Shown here piece by piece: positions 9,797 to 19,599 of a DNA stretch of 64,000 nt. The stretch's first letter is position 1, and every line of letters starts with the position of its first letter. The position numbers and the translations under genes were made by a program. Source of the stretch: Heterodera schachtii (Eukaryota; Nematoda; Chromadorea; Rhabditida; Heteroderidae); assembly GCA_023374025.1 (NCBI GenBank), contig SIJG01000059.1, forward strand, positions 925,248 through 989,247, in the 5' to 3' direction. Under the pieces are notes generated by a model that was not told the origin of the DNA, did no database searches, and worked only from the letters and a program-made list of their open reading frames with translations.

Positions 9797-12700
9797 TTAT
9801 AATTTGAATAAGTATTCAGTGGGGACTAAAAATAATAATAATGCAATAAAAAGTAATTTTTGAAGTAATGTAGACGAAGTTGAATTATTTGTTTGAGATA
9901 AGTTATTTCTTTTCTTTGAAAATAAATTATTTGAATCATCATTATTTGAAGAGTTTTGGCCGTAATGTTCTCGGTAATTTAGGCAGATTGATTTATGTAT
10001 TTTACATTTATCACAAAAATTTTCCTCATTTTTACAATTTTTAATACTGTGTCCAGGTTTAAGACATTTATAACAGAGAGATAAATTTTTTGCTCTCATT
10101 TTTCTCATTCTGTAACCTTTATATTTTGTACAATGAATTTGTAGATGGTCATTACTGAAACAAAAAGAGCATTTTTGGATTTCAGTATGGGTGGAATCTC
10201 TTGAGTTTAAAATTAAATTATTTATTTGTTCATTTATTTCATCATTATCATCAATATCCTTTGAAAGCTCAAGTGGATATATTAATTTAAGTGGTCGATT
10301 CAAAATTGATTTATTTGGAAATTCAATTTTTGCTCCCCTAATTATGTTATCTGATCCAATTATTAACTCTTTTATTATTCCAGTTTTCCATAAGGCTCTT
10401 GGCAATTCTTCCTTAATTAAAACTACATCATTTATTTTTGGAAAATCCTTAACACATTGTTTCGGATTTTTGTGCTTTATCTGATATCTTTCTCGTAAGC
10501 TGGGTATATATTCTTCTGTCCATAACTTCCAATAGTCATCTAGAAGTTTTGTTGTTTTCTTCCATAATTCTACAGTTTTTTCATAAGAATTAAATTTAGG
10601 TTTATATGTTGGATCACCAAATTCATTTTCTTCTAATATTGGTGGAATACAAATATTTTGATGGGGTAAAAGAAAATCGATTGGTCGTAAAAGTTGATAT
10701 GAATTAATATCATCATATATAAAAGTTAAGGGTCTTGAATTAACTAAACTTTCAATTTCAGTAATCATTGTGTGAAATGTTTCAAAATCAATTAATTTTT
10801 TACCAATTGTTTTTCTTAAGGCAGATTTAATGTTTAAATTTAAGCGTTCGACTACTCCATTTTGCCATGGGGCTAATTCTATTGAAAAATTCCAATTAAT
10901 ATTTTCAGTTAGAAAATAATTTTTTATAGTTTCATCAAGAAAAATTTCTTTAATTTTTAAAAGATCATTAATTATTTTAGATGTGTGTTTTAATTGCGAT
11001 GCATTGTCACTCCAAATATTTTTTGGAGTTCCACGTCTTGCAATAAATCTACGTAATGCATTTAGAAAATGTTGAGTTGATAATGAAGTAACAATTTCAA
11101 GATGAATTGCACGTGTTACAAAACAAGTGAATACAAGAATCCAAATCTTTTCTGTAAAATCTTTTATTTGAATTGGGCCTGTATAATCTAGTGCGATATT
11201 ACTAAAAGGTGTAGATAATTGTACTCTTTGTTTCGGAAATGATGGCATAATTGGTTGTTCGAAAGGTTTAGCATTATATTTTCGACAATAAAAACATTTT
11301 TTACGAATCTGGTCAATTGTTTTTCGTCCCTTTGGAATCCAATATACTTTTCGAATTTCAGAAAGAATCGTTAAAGTTCCAGCATGTAAGTATTTGTTAT
11401 GGTAGAACGTTATTATTAATTGAGTACCGTAATGATTTCTTGGAAGAAATATAGGGTGTATTCCTTTGATAGAAGCGTTTTTTAATCGTCCGCCACAAAC
11501 TAATAAATTTCCAGGATTTTTATAGATTCCTAATTGTCTCATTTCTTCATCCGTTGGTTCAATTTCATTTTGAATGTACCTTATAAGTAATTTTTCTGCT
11601 TCTAGTTTATATATTAATTCATTTTTAGAATCTAATGCATTTTTCAATTTAAATTTTTCTTGGAATTTTGTGGATTTTTTCGAACAAACATATGAGATAA
11701 ATTTTAGTAAAATTTTAATATAATTAATTAATTTCGTCCATGAACTGTAATCTTCCCATTTGATAAATGGTTTAATTGGATTTGTAGTCAAATTTGATTT
11801 TGTTAACTGAATTTCTAGTTCTTCATTAAACTCTTTATTTATTTCTTCAGGAGTAAAATCTTCTAATTGTTTATATGGCCATTTATCAATTGGTAATTTT
11901 AGCCAATTTGGGCCATACCACCATAAATCAGAATTTTTTATCTCAGATACAGTCATTCCTCGGGATGCAATATCTGCTGGATTTTCTTTTGATTTTATAT
12001 AGTGAAATTTTAAATTAAAAATTATTGTTGCGTTTTTTATTTCATTAATTCTATTTTTTACAAATGTAGGCAATTCTTTTTTATATTTAAGCCAACTTAG
12101 AACACATTTAGAATCTGACCATAAATAAGTGTTTTGTATTTTAATTTTGGTTTCATTTATAATAAATTTAGCAATTCTTGTACCAATTAATAAGGCTAAT
12201 AGTTCTAATTTAGGAATAGTTAATTCTTTTACAGGCGCTAATCTTGTTTTAGCAAAAATTAAATATATTTCATTTGATTCAATTAATTTCAAGTAGGCTG
12301 TAGATGCATAGGCTGAACCAGAAGCATCAGAAAAAATGTGCAGTTCAGCTGGTTGAATTAAAGAATTACTAAATGGGAAACGTCTTAAATGAATTTCCTC
12401 TTCATAAGTTATTTCATTCCAGTTTTTTATTTCTTCATTACTAAGTTGGTCATCCCAGTCTTTTTTAGATTTCCATAAGTTTTGAAAGAATCTTTTATGT
12501 GGCAAAATTACGGGTGAAATCCATCCCATTGGATCAAAATTTTTTGCAATTAAATGAATTACATTTCTTTTAGTTGTTCCAATTGAAATCGTTGGAATTT
12601 TTATTGGTATTGTTAGTTCATCATTTTCTACGTTCCATTTTATTCCAAGAAGCTTGCTTATTTTTGGCATTTCAGAGCCTTCAATTTTCTGAATTTCATT

Positions 12701-13882
12701 ATTAGATTCTTCATGATTTGAAATAAATTCTCGTAAGTTCATTGACGCAAATTTAAAAATTTCTTTACTCCAATAATGCTTAAATTTTATTTCATTTTGA
12801 TCTTCACACATCATTACAAAATTGTCTACATATGCATTTTCTGTTAACTCTTTACATAATTTTCCAAATTTTTCTTTTTTATCCTCCAAGTCTAATTCGA
12901 TGTCATTTGTATTTATGTTTTTAAAATTTTCATACATTTCATCTATTTTTGATAGATGTAATTCAATTACTGCTGCCAGTAAAAATGGTGACGCATTTAC
13001 GCCAAATGGTATTCTTGTAAATCTTCTAATTTCAACGTCTTTCATTTCAATTTCTCGGTTGGATTTATTTAACTCATTTAATAATTCATTCTTAATCCAT
13101 AAAAATCTGGTAGTATCTCTATCGAGAATATCTAATCCGATTTGTAGAAAGGCTTTTTCTATATCTCCAATTAATACATATTTTTTGAGTCTAAATCTCA
13201 TTATCATTCCACATAAATCTGGCATTTTCTTTGGACCTTGATATATTTCATCATTGAGTGAATGATTGCCTCGTAATTTAGCTGAAGCATCAAATACTGG
13301 TCTAATTTTTGTTGTGTTTGAACTTTCTTTAATTACTGGATGATGTGCCAAATAATGAGTTAAATAACTGGATTCAAATGGTACAATTTCATTAACTTCC
13401 ATTTCTAATTGGTTTTGTAATATCTCGTCATATTCTAATAATTTTTTATTTTTTATTAATTGTTTAAGTACTCCTTTTAATCGACCAAAACATAAACCAA
13501 AATTTGTTGGAATTTCCGGTTGTTCTTGTTTGAATGGCCATCGGACGATGTACCTATTATTTTCAAATTTTACTGTTTTATTAAAATGTATAACTGATAA
13601 ATCATCATCGTTTAAAGAAGGTGAGTCGGATATTCCTATACTTTCTAAATTCCAAAATTTTTGTATAGTTTTATTTAATTCTTCTTTTTCTTGTTGTTTT
13701 ACAGAAGCATAATTAGTTTTTGTTATTTCTACTGTTCCTTTTCCGGAACAAATATCACCAATTTTAGTAGAAATTCGGAAAAATCCTGATGGTAACGATC
13801 TGATTTTTGAATCAGATAACATAAATTGCCAATAATGATCAATTCCTATTAGAATATGTGGAATTCTTAATCCAATTGGCAT
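9797..13882 (-). CDS. pol: BEL/Pao Pol: reverse transcriptase, RNase H, integrase
   Basis: 1361 residues from ATG, but the frame is open further upstream into the protease. Seen in order: Pao-type reverse transcriptase with GDIEKAFLQ (about 237) and YVDNF (about 351, where YVDD is the general form); RNase H-like region with FSDASGS (about 515) and WSDSKCVLSWL; an HHCC-like region (CFYCRKYN); integrase core with LDYTGPI (about 893), WSDNASQ (about 957) and VVERL (about 1006). After the integrase come additional Gag-like knuckles (CYKCLKPGHSIKNC, about 1266) and a hydrophobic end (about 1338-1361). It would copy the RNA and integrate the DNA. The hydrophobic end resembles a signal peptide lying one frame away from Env, so a frameshift at the pol/env junction is possible. 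Confidence 0.9.
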   Translation of the reverse strand: MPIGLRIPHILIGIDHYWQFMLSDSKIRSLPSGFFRISTKIGDICSGKGTVEITKTNYASVKQQEKEELNKTIQKFWNLESIGISDSPSLNDDDLSVIHFNKTVKFENNRYIVRWPFKQEQPEIPTNFGLCFGRLKGVLKQLIKNKKLLEYDEILQNQLEMEVNEIVPFESSYLTHYLAHHPVIKESSNTTKIRPVFDASAKLRGNHSLNDEIYQGPKKMPDLCGMIMRFRLKKYVLIGDIEKAFLQIGLDILDRDTTRFLWIKNELLNELNKSNREIEMKDVEIRRFTRIPFGVNASPFLLAAVIELHLSKIDEMYENFKNINTNDIELDLEDKKEKFGKLCKELTENAYVDNFVMMCEDQNEIKFKHYWSKEIFKFASMNLREFISNHEESNNEIQKIEGSEMPKISKLLGIKWNVENDELTIPIKIPTISIGTTKRNVIHLIAKNFDPMGWISPVILPHKRFFQNLWKSKKDWDDQLSNEEIKNWNEITYEEEIHLRRFPFSNSLIQPAELHIFSDASGSAYASTAYLKLIESNEIYLIFAKTRLAPVKELTIPKLELLALLIGTRIAKFIINETKIKIQNTYLWSDSKCVLSWLKYKKELPTFVKNRINEIKNATIIFNLKFHYIKSKENPADIASRGMTVSEIKNSDLWWYGPNWLKLPIDKWPYKQLEDFTPEEINKEFNEELEIQLTKSNLTTNPIKPFIKWEDYSSWTKLINYIKILLKFISYVCSKKSTKFQEKFKLKNALDSKNELIYKLEAEKLLIRYIQNEIEPTDEEMRQLGIYKNPGNLLVCGGRLKNASIKGIHPIFLPRNHYGTQLIITFYHNKYLHAGTLTILSEIRKVYWIPKGRKTIDQIRKKCFYCRKYNAKPFEQPIMPSFPKQRVQLSTPFSNIALDYTGPIQIKDFTEKIWILVFTCFVTRAIHLEIVTSLSTQHFLNALRRFIARRGTPKNIWSDNASQLKHTSKIINDLLKIKEIFLDETIKNYFLTENINWNFSIELAPWQNGVVERLNLNIKSALRKTIGKKLIDFETFHTMITEIESLVNSRPLTFIYDDINSYQLLRPIDFLLPHQNICIPPILEENEFGDPTYKPKFNSYEKTVELWKKTTKLLDDYWKLWTEEYIPSLRERYQIKHKNPKQCVKDFPKINDVVLIKEELPRALWKTGIIKELIIGSDNIIRGAKIEFPNKSILNRPLKLIYPLELSKDIDDNDEINEQINNLILNSRDSTHTEIQKCSFCFSNDHLQIHCTKYKGYRMRKMRAKNLSLCYKCLKPGHSIKNCKNEENFCDKCKIHKSICLNYREHYGQNSSNNDDSNNLFSKKRNNLSQTNNSTSSTLLQKLLFIALLLFLVPTEYLFKL

Positions 13883-14071
13883 TTTACTTCTGCCGAAATC
13901 AATTGTTTTTTGTAGATTTACGTTTATTAAATCAGTTATTTTATCAATTGTTTGTAGGGTAACGGTTTCATAAGACCCATCTAGAGTTTTAATGCCAATC
14001 TGAACAATCTGGCTTTCTATAATTTTGGGTTTTGTTTGGTTGAATGTAGAAAGTGCTAAGCTAATGTTTTC

Positions 14072-16915
14072 TTAGATATTATTGGAAGATTTAATTTTTT
14101 CGTAAGTTCTATTGTTAAATCCTTTTCCTAAGAATCGGCGCGTGGTTCCGTCGTGAAGGATGGCCTTTTCGTTGCAATTGCCCAATTTCGGACTTCCAAT
14201 TTGTCGGTGGGATTCCTGGCACAAAACTGTGACTTCTGTCCCCATGTCCATCACGAATTCCACGTCCTTTCCGTTCACTTCAATCGGCGCTTCAATCAAT
14301 TTCTTCGGCTGCGTCCCATTTTCCAGCATTAATGCGCCAATTCTTACACAATTTGTCGCTTTTCCATCCTTGATTCGGTCGTCGTTCTTCTTCAACCATG
14401 CCTGATGCTTGGCACACATGCGTTCCAAGTGGCCAATCTTGTTGCATTTACGGCATGTCGTCTTCAAATGGTTGCATTTCTTCGGAAAATGGCTCACTCC
14501 GCAACGCCAGCATCCGCGTTGTGCCAAATTTCCATACGAAGAAGCGCTTTTGACGGAAGAACTGCATGAGGATCCTTCTCTTTTCTTATGCCCTTTTTTC
14601 ACAGCGAATATGTTCTTGGTCGTTGTTGGCGGCTGCTCCAGCGTCTTTGCTTCGGAGATGGTAGACAAATAAACCTTCAAATCTTCGACGACATTGTCGT
14701 ATTTGATTTGGTCTCCATCTGCCGCCAACTTTGCCAAAATCCGTGAACGTAGAATGCTTTCATTCGGCGCCTTCAATGAAAGGAGAAGGACTAAGCAATT
14801 AAATTGCTCTTCGTTCAATTTCTTAAAATTGAAGTCCCTTAAAAGCCTTTTCTGCCGGTTGATAAACATTCCAAATTCTTCTCCGTCATGCTTCACTGCG
14901 CGGAGGCACTCGTAGCGGTCAATCCAAATGGACTGAGGTTTGCCGAACAAACCCTTGAGCTTCTCCATCGTCCGCGCAAAAGTGAATTCAGTTACCTTCT
15001 TTGGTAAACATGACTTGCTGTACTCGCTGTAGGCAACGCCGGCCAATTTCGTCATCAGCAATTTCACCTTCAATTCGTCCGGAAGGGTCGGAGCGGCAAA
15101 TCCTCGGCGTTGGTCGATTATTGTTATATAACTTTTTTGTGAACCATTGTCGAATAAAATTATTGAATTCAATTCATTATTATCATTAATATTTATAATT
15201 GGTGCTTCAATTGTCATTAATATTTCTTCAATTTCTTCCTTTTCAAATTGCTTTGTAATTGAAAAAGTTTGGGTTTCATATAATTTTTCTTCATTAATTA
15301 GATTAGTACGGGTTTGATTTGGTCTAATTTGTTTCTCATTATTATTTTGTTTTTTCTTTAGACAAAGGAGACTATTATGTTTATTTTTACAATAAAAGCA
15401 TGTATATGGTGATTTACATTCTTTCACGTGATGTCCCTTTTTTAAACAATTAAAACATAATTTTAATTCGCGCCTTCTGCTATTTCGTGTTTCTATGTCT
15501 GAATAAATTTTACAATCTTTTGATTTGTGATTTGTTTTTTCACAAAAGTTACAAAACAATTTTATTTCATTTGGTTTTTGGTCTGTTGTTTTGTTATAAT
15601 TTGTATTTAAAACTGGTTTAGATTGAGTTGTTAATGCTGATGTTGGAAATGAATGATTATTATTTAATGGATTGTTTTGAAAATTTCCATTAAATCGAAA
15701 ATTTTTATTTTGTTTTGAATAATTGTTTTTATTAAAATTTCCATTGCGAAATTGTGGTTTATTACTATAAGCATTGCGATTTGTTTTATCAATTTCCTCA
15801 ATATTTTGAACTTCTTCTCTTGCCTGTGTATATTGGTCTAAGAAATTCATTAGTTTTTTGGTATTGAAAGTGCCAAGTTGTTCACGTACTTTAATTCTTA
15901 TATTATTTGGCAATTTTGTTTCAATTGATTGTTTAATTTGAGGATGATTTATATCTTCTTTGTATGTTTGAAGTTGTAAAATTATTCGGTTTATTGATAA
16001 TATGAATTTTCTTAAATCAGATATTGATTCTGATGGTTTTCGTAAATTACGTAATTCATTATGTAAATTTTCTCTTAGGAGATTTTCATTTCCATATCTG
16101 GATTTTAATAATTCAATTACAATTGGATAGTTTTGATTTGTTATGGGATATGGACTTATCATTCTATATGGCTCATCATGGAGCAATCCTCTCAAATATT
16201 TAAATTTTTGAATATTTTCTAATTCTTTATCATTATGAATTGATGATTTATAATCATCCCAAAAAGATGTCCAATTTGAATATTTGCCATTAAAATGGGT
16301 TAATGATTGTGCTGGTAATTTTATTTTTATTCTATGATTATTTGAAGAAAAATTTGAATATTCATACGAATTTAAATCAGATTTAATTTCGGAATCATTT
16401 GTTTGATCAGTACCAGTTTCTTTTTCTTCTTTATCAGTTAATTCTTCTTCTGTATTTTGTTCATCATTTGGTTCATCATCATCATCATTCTCATCTTCAT
16501 TTTCATGTTCCCCTGAATTGTTTTTCTTATTTCTTTTTAAAATTTGAATAGCTTTTTTTACCTCTAAATTAAGCGACTTTAACTCATCAATTACACTATC
16601 CGCTTCTTCTAAAATTTTTAAATAGTCATGTTTTTCTGTATAAATTTTATATATTTTTATCTCAGTATTTTTATCTTCAGCAGTTAATTTGTTTAGTATC
16701 TTTTTCCATTTTTTATCCAATTCTGTTAAACTATCAAAAGTTTTTTCAAAATTAAATATTTCTTTTTTAATAAATTCATATAATTTTAAACAACCAGGTA
16801 AATCATTGGAATCAAATTCATATTTCCCGTTTTCGATTTGTTCATAATATTTTTCAATTTTATTTTTCAAACTTTTGACCAAAATAGGAATTCGGGTTCT
16901 AATATTTCCGGACAT
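14072..16915 (-). pseudogene. gag: BEL Gag-protease ORF interrupted by a Gypsy gag-protease fragment
   Basis: 947-residue open frame that is a chimera. Residues 1-598 are BEL Gag: Lys/Glu-rich N-terminus, acidic linker, DUF1759 region from about 197, Asn-rich linker, three knuckles (for example CFNCLKKGHHVKEC, about 484), then the start of a BEL aspartic protease (LFDNGSQKSYIT, about 589). Residues about 600-932 are Gypsy-type Gag, knuckles and protease (FVMDMGTEV, about 887). The last 15 residues are the BEL protease read out of frame. BEL protease sequence resumes at 14117 in another frame, and a further -1 shift is needed to reach Pol. The Gag half is intact; the protease is broken. Confidence 0.85.
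14118..15118 (-). mobile_element. Inserted Gypsy gag-protease fragment
   Basis: 1001 bp, visibly GC-richer than its surroundings, flanked by direct copies of TATTGTTA (14110-14117 and 15119-15126). It encodes part of a Gypsy Gag (SEYSKSCLPKKVTEF, RYECLRAV), two knuckles (CWRCG; CRKCNKIGHLERMC) and a protease start, all homologous to the Gypsy element at 46858-52956 but not identical. It has neither LTR, so it is not a complete transposed element. The 8-bp duplication fits either staggered-cut insertion or template switching at a shared word. Size plus duplication is 1009 bp, so the downstream BEL frame is shifted. Confidence 0.85.
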
Positions 16916-17441
16916 TTTCGTAAGGTTTTAAATTATACTCTTTGTGTACTAAAGAATTAATAGGGTGTAATACTATACTTCTGTCAGTATTTTTCCACTT
17001 TTTTAATAAACTCTTCCGTTCACTTGATAAAACTTTGAGAATGAATTTAATAAATCTCAGTCGTTTTTCAGAGTTAGAGTTAAGTGTTTCTCTTACTTTT
17101 AAGTAAGCTTCTAAAATTACTTCCTGGCAAATTCTTTCCAAAGAATCGGCTTTGTCTAGATTATTTAAAATGCAGTATGGAAAAATAGTTACAGTCAAAG
17201 TGAATTTATATACTGTTTTGTTTTGGTAGGGGAAGGGTTCGGATTTTAAAATTTGGTTCGTTACTTTTGAAATTCCTGGATAAATATGTACTACTGTAAA
17301 GGGAAAGTTTACCCTGTTTTCAAGCTCAGTAATAATTTCTTCGGGTGTTAAAACTGGAATTTCTACAATAGGCACAAATTCTTCAACTTCTTCAATAATT
17401 TCTTCAAATTGGTTCTCAAGATTCTCCTCTTTTCTCTCCAA
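16899..17441 (-). CDS. Upstream ORF 2 of BEL element, unknown function
   Basis: About 180 codons, open further upstream to about 17490, with no ATG start. It overlaps the gag start in a different frame (gag ATG at 16915). The N-terminus is strongly acidic (EEIIEEVEEFVPIVEI); the C-terminus is basic (RKSLLKKWKNTDRS). No membrane segment, Cys motif or recognised domain. It lies between leader and gag, where simple BEL elements carry no gene. A weak acceptor-like AAATTAG precedes the open region, so it may be a spliced accessory exon. It could also be decayed Gag-like sequence. Confidence 0.45.
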   Translation of the reverse strand: MERKEENLENQFEEIIEEVEEFVPIVEIPVLTPEEIITELENRVNFPFTVVHIYPGISKVTNQILKSEPFPYQNKTVYKFTLTVTIFPYCILNNLDKADSLERICQEVILEAYLKVRETLNSNSEKRLRFIKFILKVLSSERKSLLKKWKNTDRSIVLHPINSLVHKEYNLKPYENVRKY

Positions 17442-17645
17442 TTCCGAATTACTGTCCTTTGGACGGCACAGTTTGGCTAATTTTTAGTCAACAATTTAAA
17501 AAAAAATTATTGATTTGTTTTATTTGGGTTTTCAACCTTGCTTTCACACTTTATTCAACAGTATTAAACAAAATGGTATTTGATCGATTTTAAATCACAA
17601 ATGGAATTAATTTGGTATCTGATCGCCTTTGAACGGATAAATTAT

Positions 17646-18569
17646 TTATTTTTGTTTGTCAAGATATTTCGTGCAGGTTGGTTCTTCCACTGATTGTAAG
17701 TTGAACGTTTTTTTAATAAACTCGGCTGTCTTTTGTTGTCCGGTTAAAAAACGGTGATGATGTATGAGATTATCCTGGAGCTTGGTGATTATTATCAAAG
17801 CTTTATCACGACCTGCTCTTGTCTGATATGAAGTACTGTTGACGGTTTTTGACAACTCAGTCAGCAGTCCCTTATTAAATGTTTCGGCTCTCAGTGCCTT
17901 TCCGACAGCTTCAATGATATTTCCGGTTTGTTTCTCCACTGAGTTAATTCGCTTTTGTTCCTTTTTTTCGCACTCGTTCACTGCTTTGTTCCAGATTTCG
18001 TCGTGAGTGGTCTCAAGAGTGCTCAGTTCTTCAAGAAATTGAACATCTGTTTCAGGTTCGAAATTCGAATGGAAGTTCAAATTGTCGGTGGCTTCGTCCT
18101 GCTCAGGAATTTGGCTTGCTTTCTGTAAAGCACGTGTGTAACTGATCAAATCAGTTTTTCGATTAAAGTCAATTGTTGATTTGACTTCTTTGATCGCCTT
18201 TGCAAGTTCCTTGGCTTGTGCACGGGATTCTTGCTCTTGGAGTTTGTGAATGCGTTGGCGAGTTTCCTCAGATAATACTGTGGATTCTAGGATTTATTCA
18301 GAATCAGATGATGTGTCAGAAATTTTCAACAAATTATTAATTTTTGAATAAATTCCTTTAAAATAATTCTTTGCTTCTTCTAATTCTTTGCTTGAAATAC
18401 TACGCGGATGCTTAGCCTTTTTTGAAAGAAAAGATGGTCTACCAATTTCGACTTTCTTTTCCTCGGTCTCAGTTTTCTTTTCGTCTTTTGTTTGTTTTGG
18501 CTGTTGTTCAGCCTTCGCTTGTTTTGGATCAGTGGCGGTTTTTGGCTCTTCAGCTGCTTTCCTTTTCAC
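17646..18569 (-). CDS. Upstream ORF 1 of BEL element, split by one in-frame TAA
   Basis: A 307-codon frame interrupted only by a TAA at 18294-18296. I find no methionine in the frame on either side of the stop. The first part (about 91 codons) is Lys/Glu/Gln-rich with clusters such as KRKAAEEPK and ends in an acidic Ser/Asp tail. The second part (about 215 codons) is charged and probably helical, with KEQKRINSVEKQTGNI and YQTRAGRDKALIIIT. A good acceptor ATATTTCAG lies just before the KRKAAEE stretch, suggesting expression as a spliced exon, with the TAA a mutation or a readthrough site. I do not recognise the family. Confidence 0.45.
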
Positions 18570-18783
18570 TGAAATATTGTTTTCTAGTTGTTTTTGTTTT
18601 TGTTTTTTTTGGTTATCTGAATTAAAACTTTGCGTTTAAATCAGACTTTTTGGTTTGAAGAACCGAAGTCAGAAGAACGGCAGATTTTGATTTGGCAGAT
18701 CAATGTTGAGTTGAACAGATGATCGGATTTTGGCTGCTTGATCAGTGCTGTAGCTGTTGTCGTTGGTGTCTTTGTCTTTTGTC

Positions 18784-18803
18784 GTTCCCGGGTCGTGGCA
18801 CCA
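18784..18803 (-). promoter_or_regulatory. Primer-binding site of the env-bearing BEL element
   Basis: The same TGGTGCCACGACCCGGGA on the minus strand, 8 nt after the CATCA end of LTR C. Both elements would prime from the same tRNA. Confidence 0.8.
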
Positions 18804-18811
18804 AAAACTTG

Positions 18812-19599
18812 TGATGACAATTGCCAATACAAGTTAAAAAATAGAATTTATCGGGGCGGGTCGGCAAAGGACAAAAATAACAAGAGACAAAAGTTGTTGA
18901 TCTTCTGATCTCAATAGAGAATCTGATCCGATGCTTCGAGAGTTGACGACCAATGAGTATTCAGAGCGAGTTGACGATTTGTAGACGTGTTGAATGGTTT
19001 GTTGAAGCATGCCTAAGCTGAAAACCCTTCCCCTTTTTATACCAAAAATTTTGGTTATTTAATAGCATTCAAAATTTCCACATTATCATTTTATGGTTTT
19101 TTCATTTCTAAATTATTTTTTATCGTTTTATTTTTTTCTTCCCTTTTATTTAAGAAAGGAAAACTTTTCATAAACAATTTTAATTGCTTTTACTTTTGAA
19201 CGTTTTATTGTGGAATAAATTTATTTATTATTTGAGGCGTTTTATTAGATTAATTTAGTTTTTATTGCGAGAAGCATTTGCTTCGTTTTTATGAATTCAT
19301 TTTATTTTATTTATTTATTTTAATTTGTCCCCGCTCATACCATTCAGATAATTTGATTTCATTTTTACTTTTTCTTTATTCCATTTTAATGTTATTATTT
19401 ATTATATTTAAATAAATATTGTTTTACAAATAATTATATTTATCAATTTATTATTAAAAATATTATTATTAATTTCATATTAAATTTCATAATTTATAAA
19501 TAATCGATTTATTATTTTTTAAATACATTGTTTGATATTTATTTTATTTTAGATTTATTTTTATTTATTATTTTATATTTTTTCGGGTGTAATCCGACA
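18812..19599 (-). repeat. LTR C (5' LTR of the env-bearing element)
   Basis: 788 bp, starting TGTCGGATTACACC on the minus strand and ending ...TTGTCATCA. From about 19009 rightwards (U3 and TATA region) it is nearly identical to LTRs A and B. From 18812 to about 19000 (R-U5) it is only distantly similar. The 5' LTR of this element therefore does not match its present 3' LTR. Confidence 0.8.

Larger units (their letters stand above)
3201..19599 (-). mobile_element. Tandem BEL/Pao retroelement pair sharing a central LTR
   Basis: Three LTR copies (3201-4050, 6055-6862, 18812-19599) bound two internal regions on the minus strand. Right element: LTR C, primer-binding site, leader ORFs, Gag, Pol, Env, then central LTR B. 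Left element: LTR B, its own primer-binding site, repeat-array leader, Gag, then LTR A. B therefore serves as 3' LTR of one and 5' LTR of the other. The outer flanks (TTATT before 3201, ATAAG after 19599) are not matching target duplications, which fits recombination after insertion rather than one clean insertion. The family is the BEL/Pao group (semotiviruses) by Gag, reverse transcriptase and integrase features. Damage: a foreign Gypsy fragment and frame breaks in the protease, and pol/env missing from the left element. Confidence 0.85.

Noticed and set aside
12815..12830. YVDN in the BEL reverse transcriptase as an inactivating change
   Set aside because: I recall YVDN-type variants in BEL/Pao reverse transcriptases, so without an alignment I do not call it a defect.
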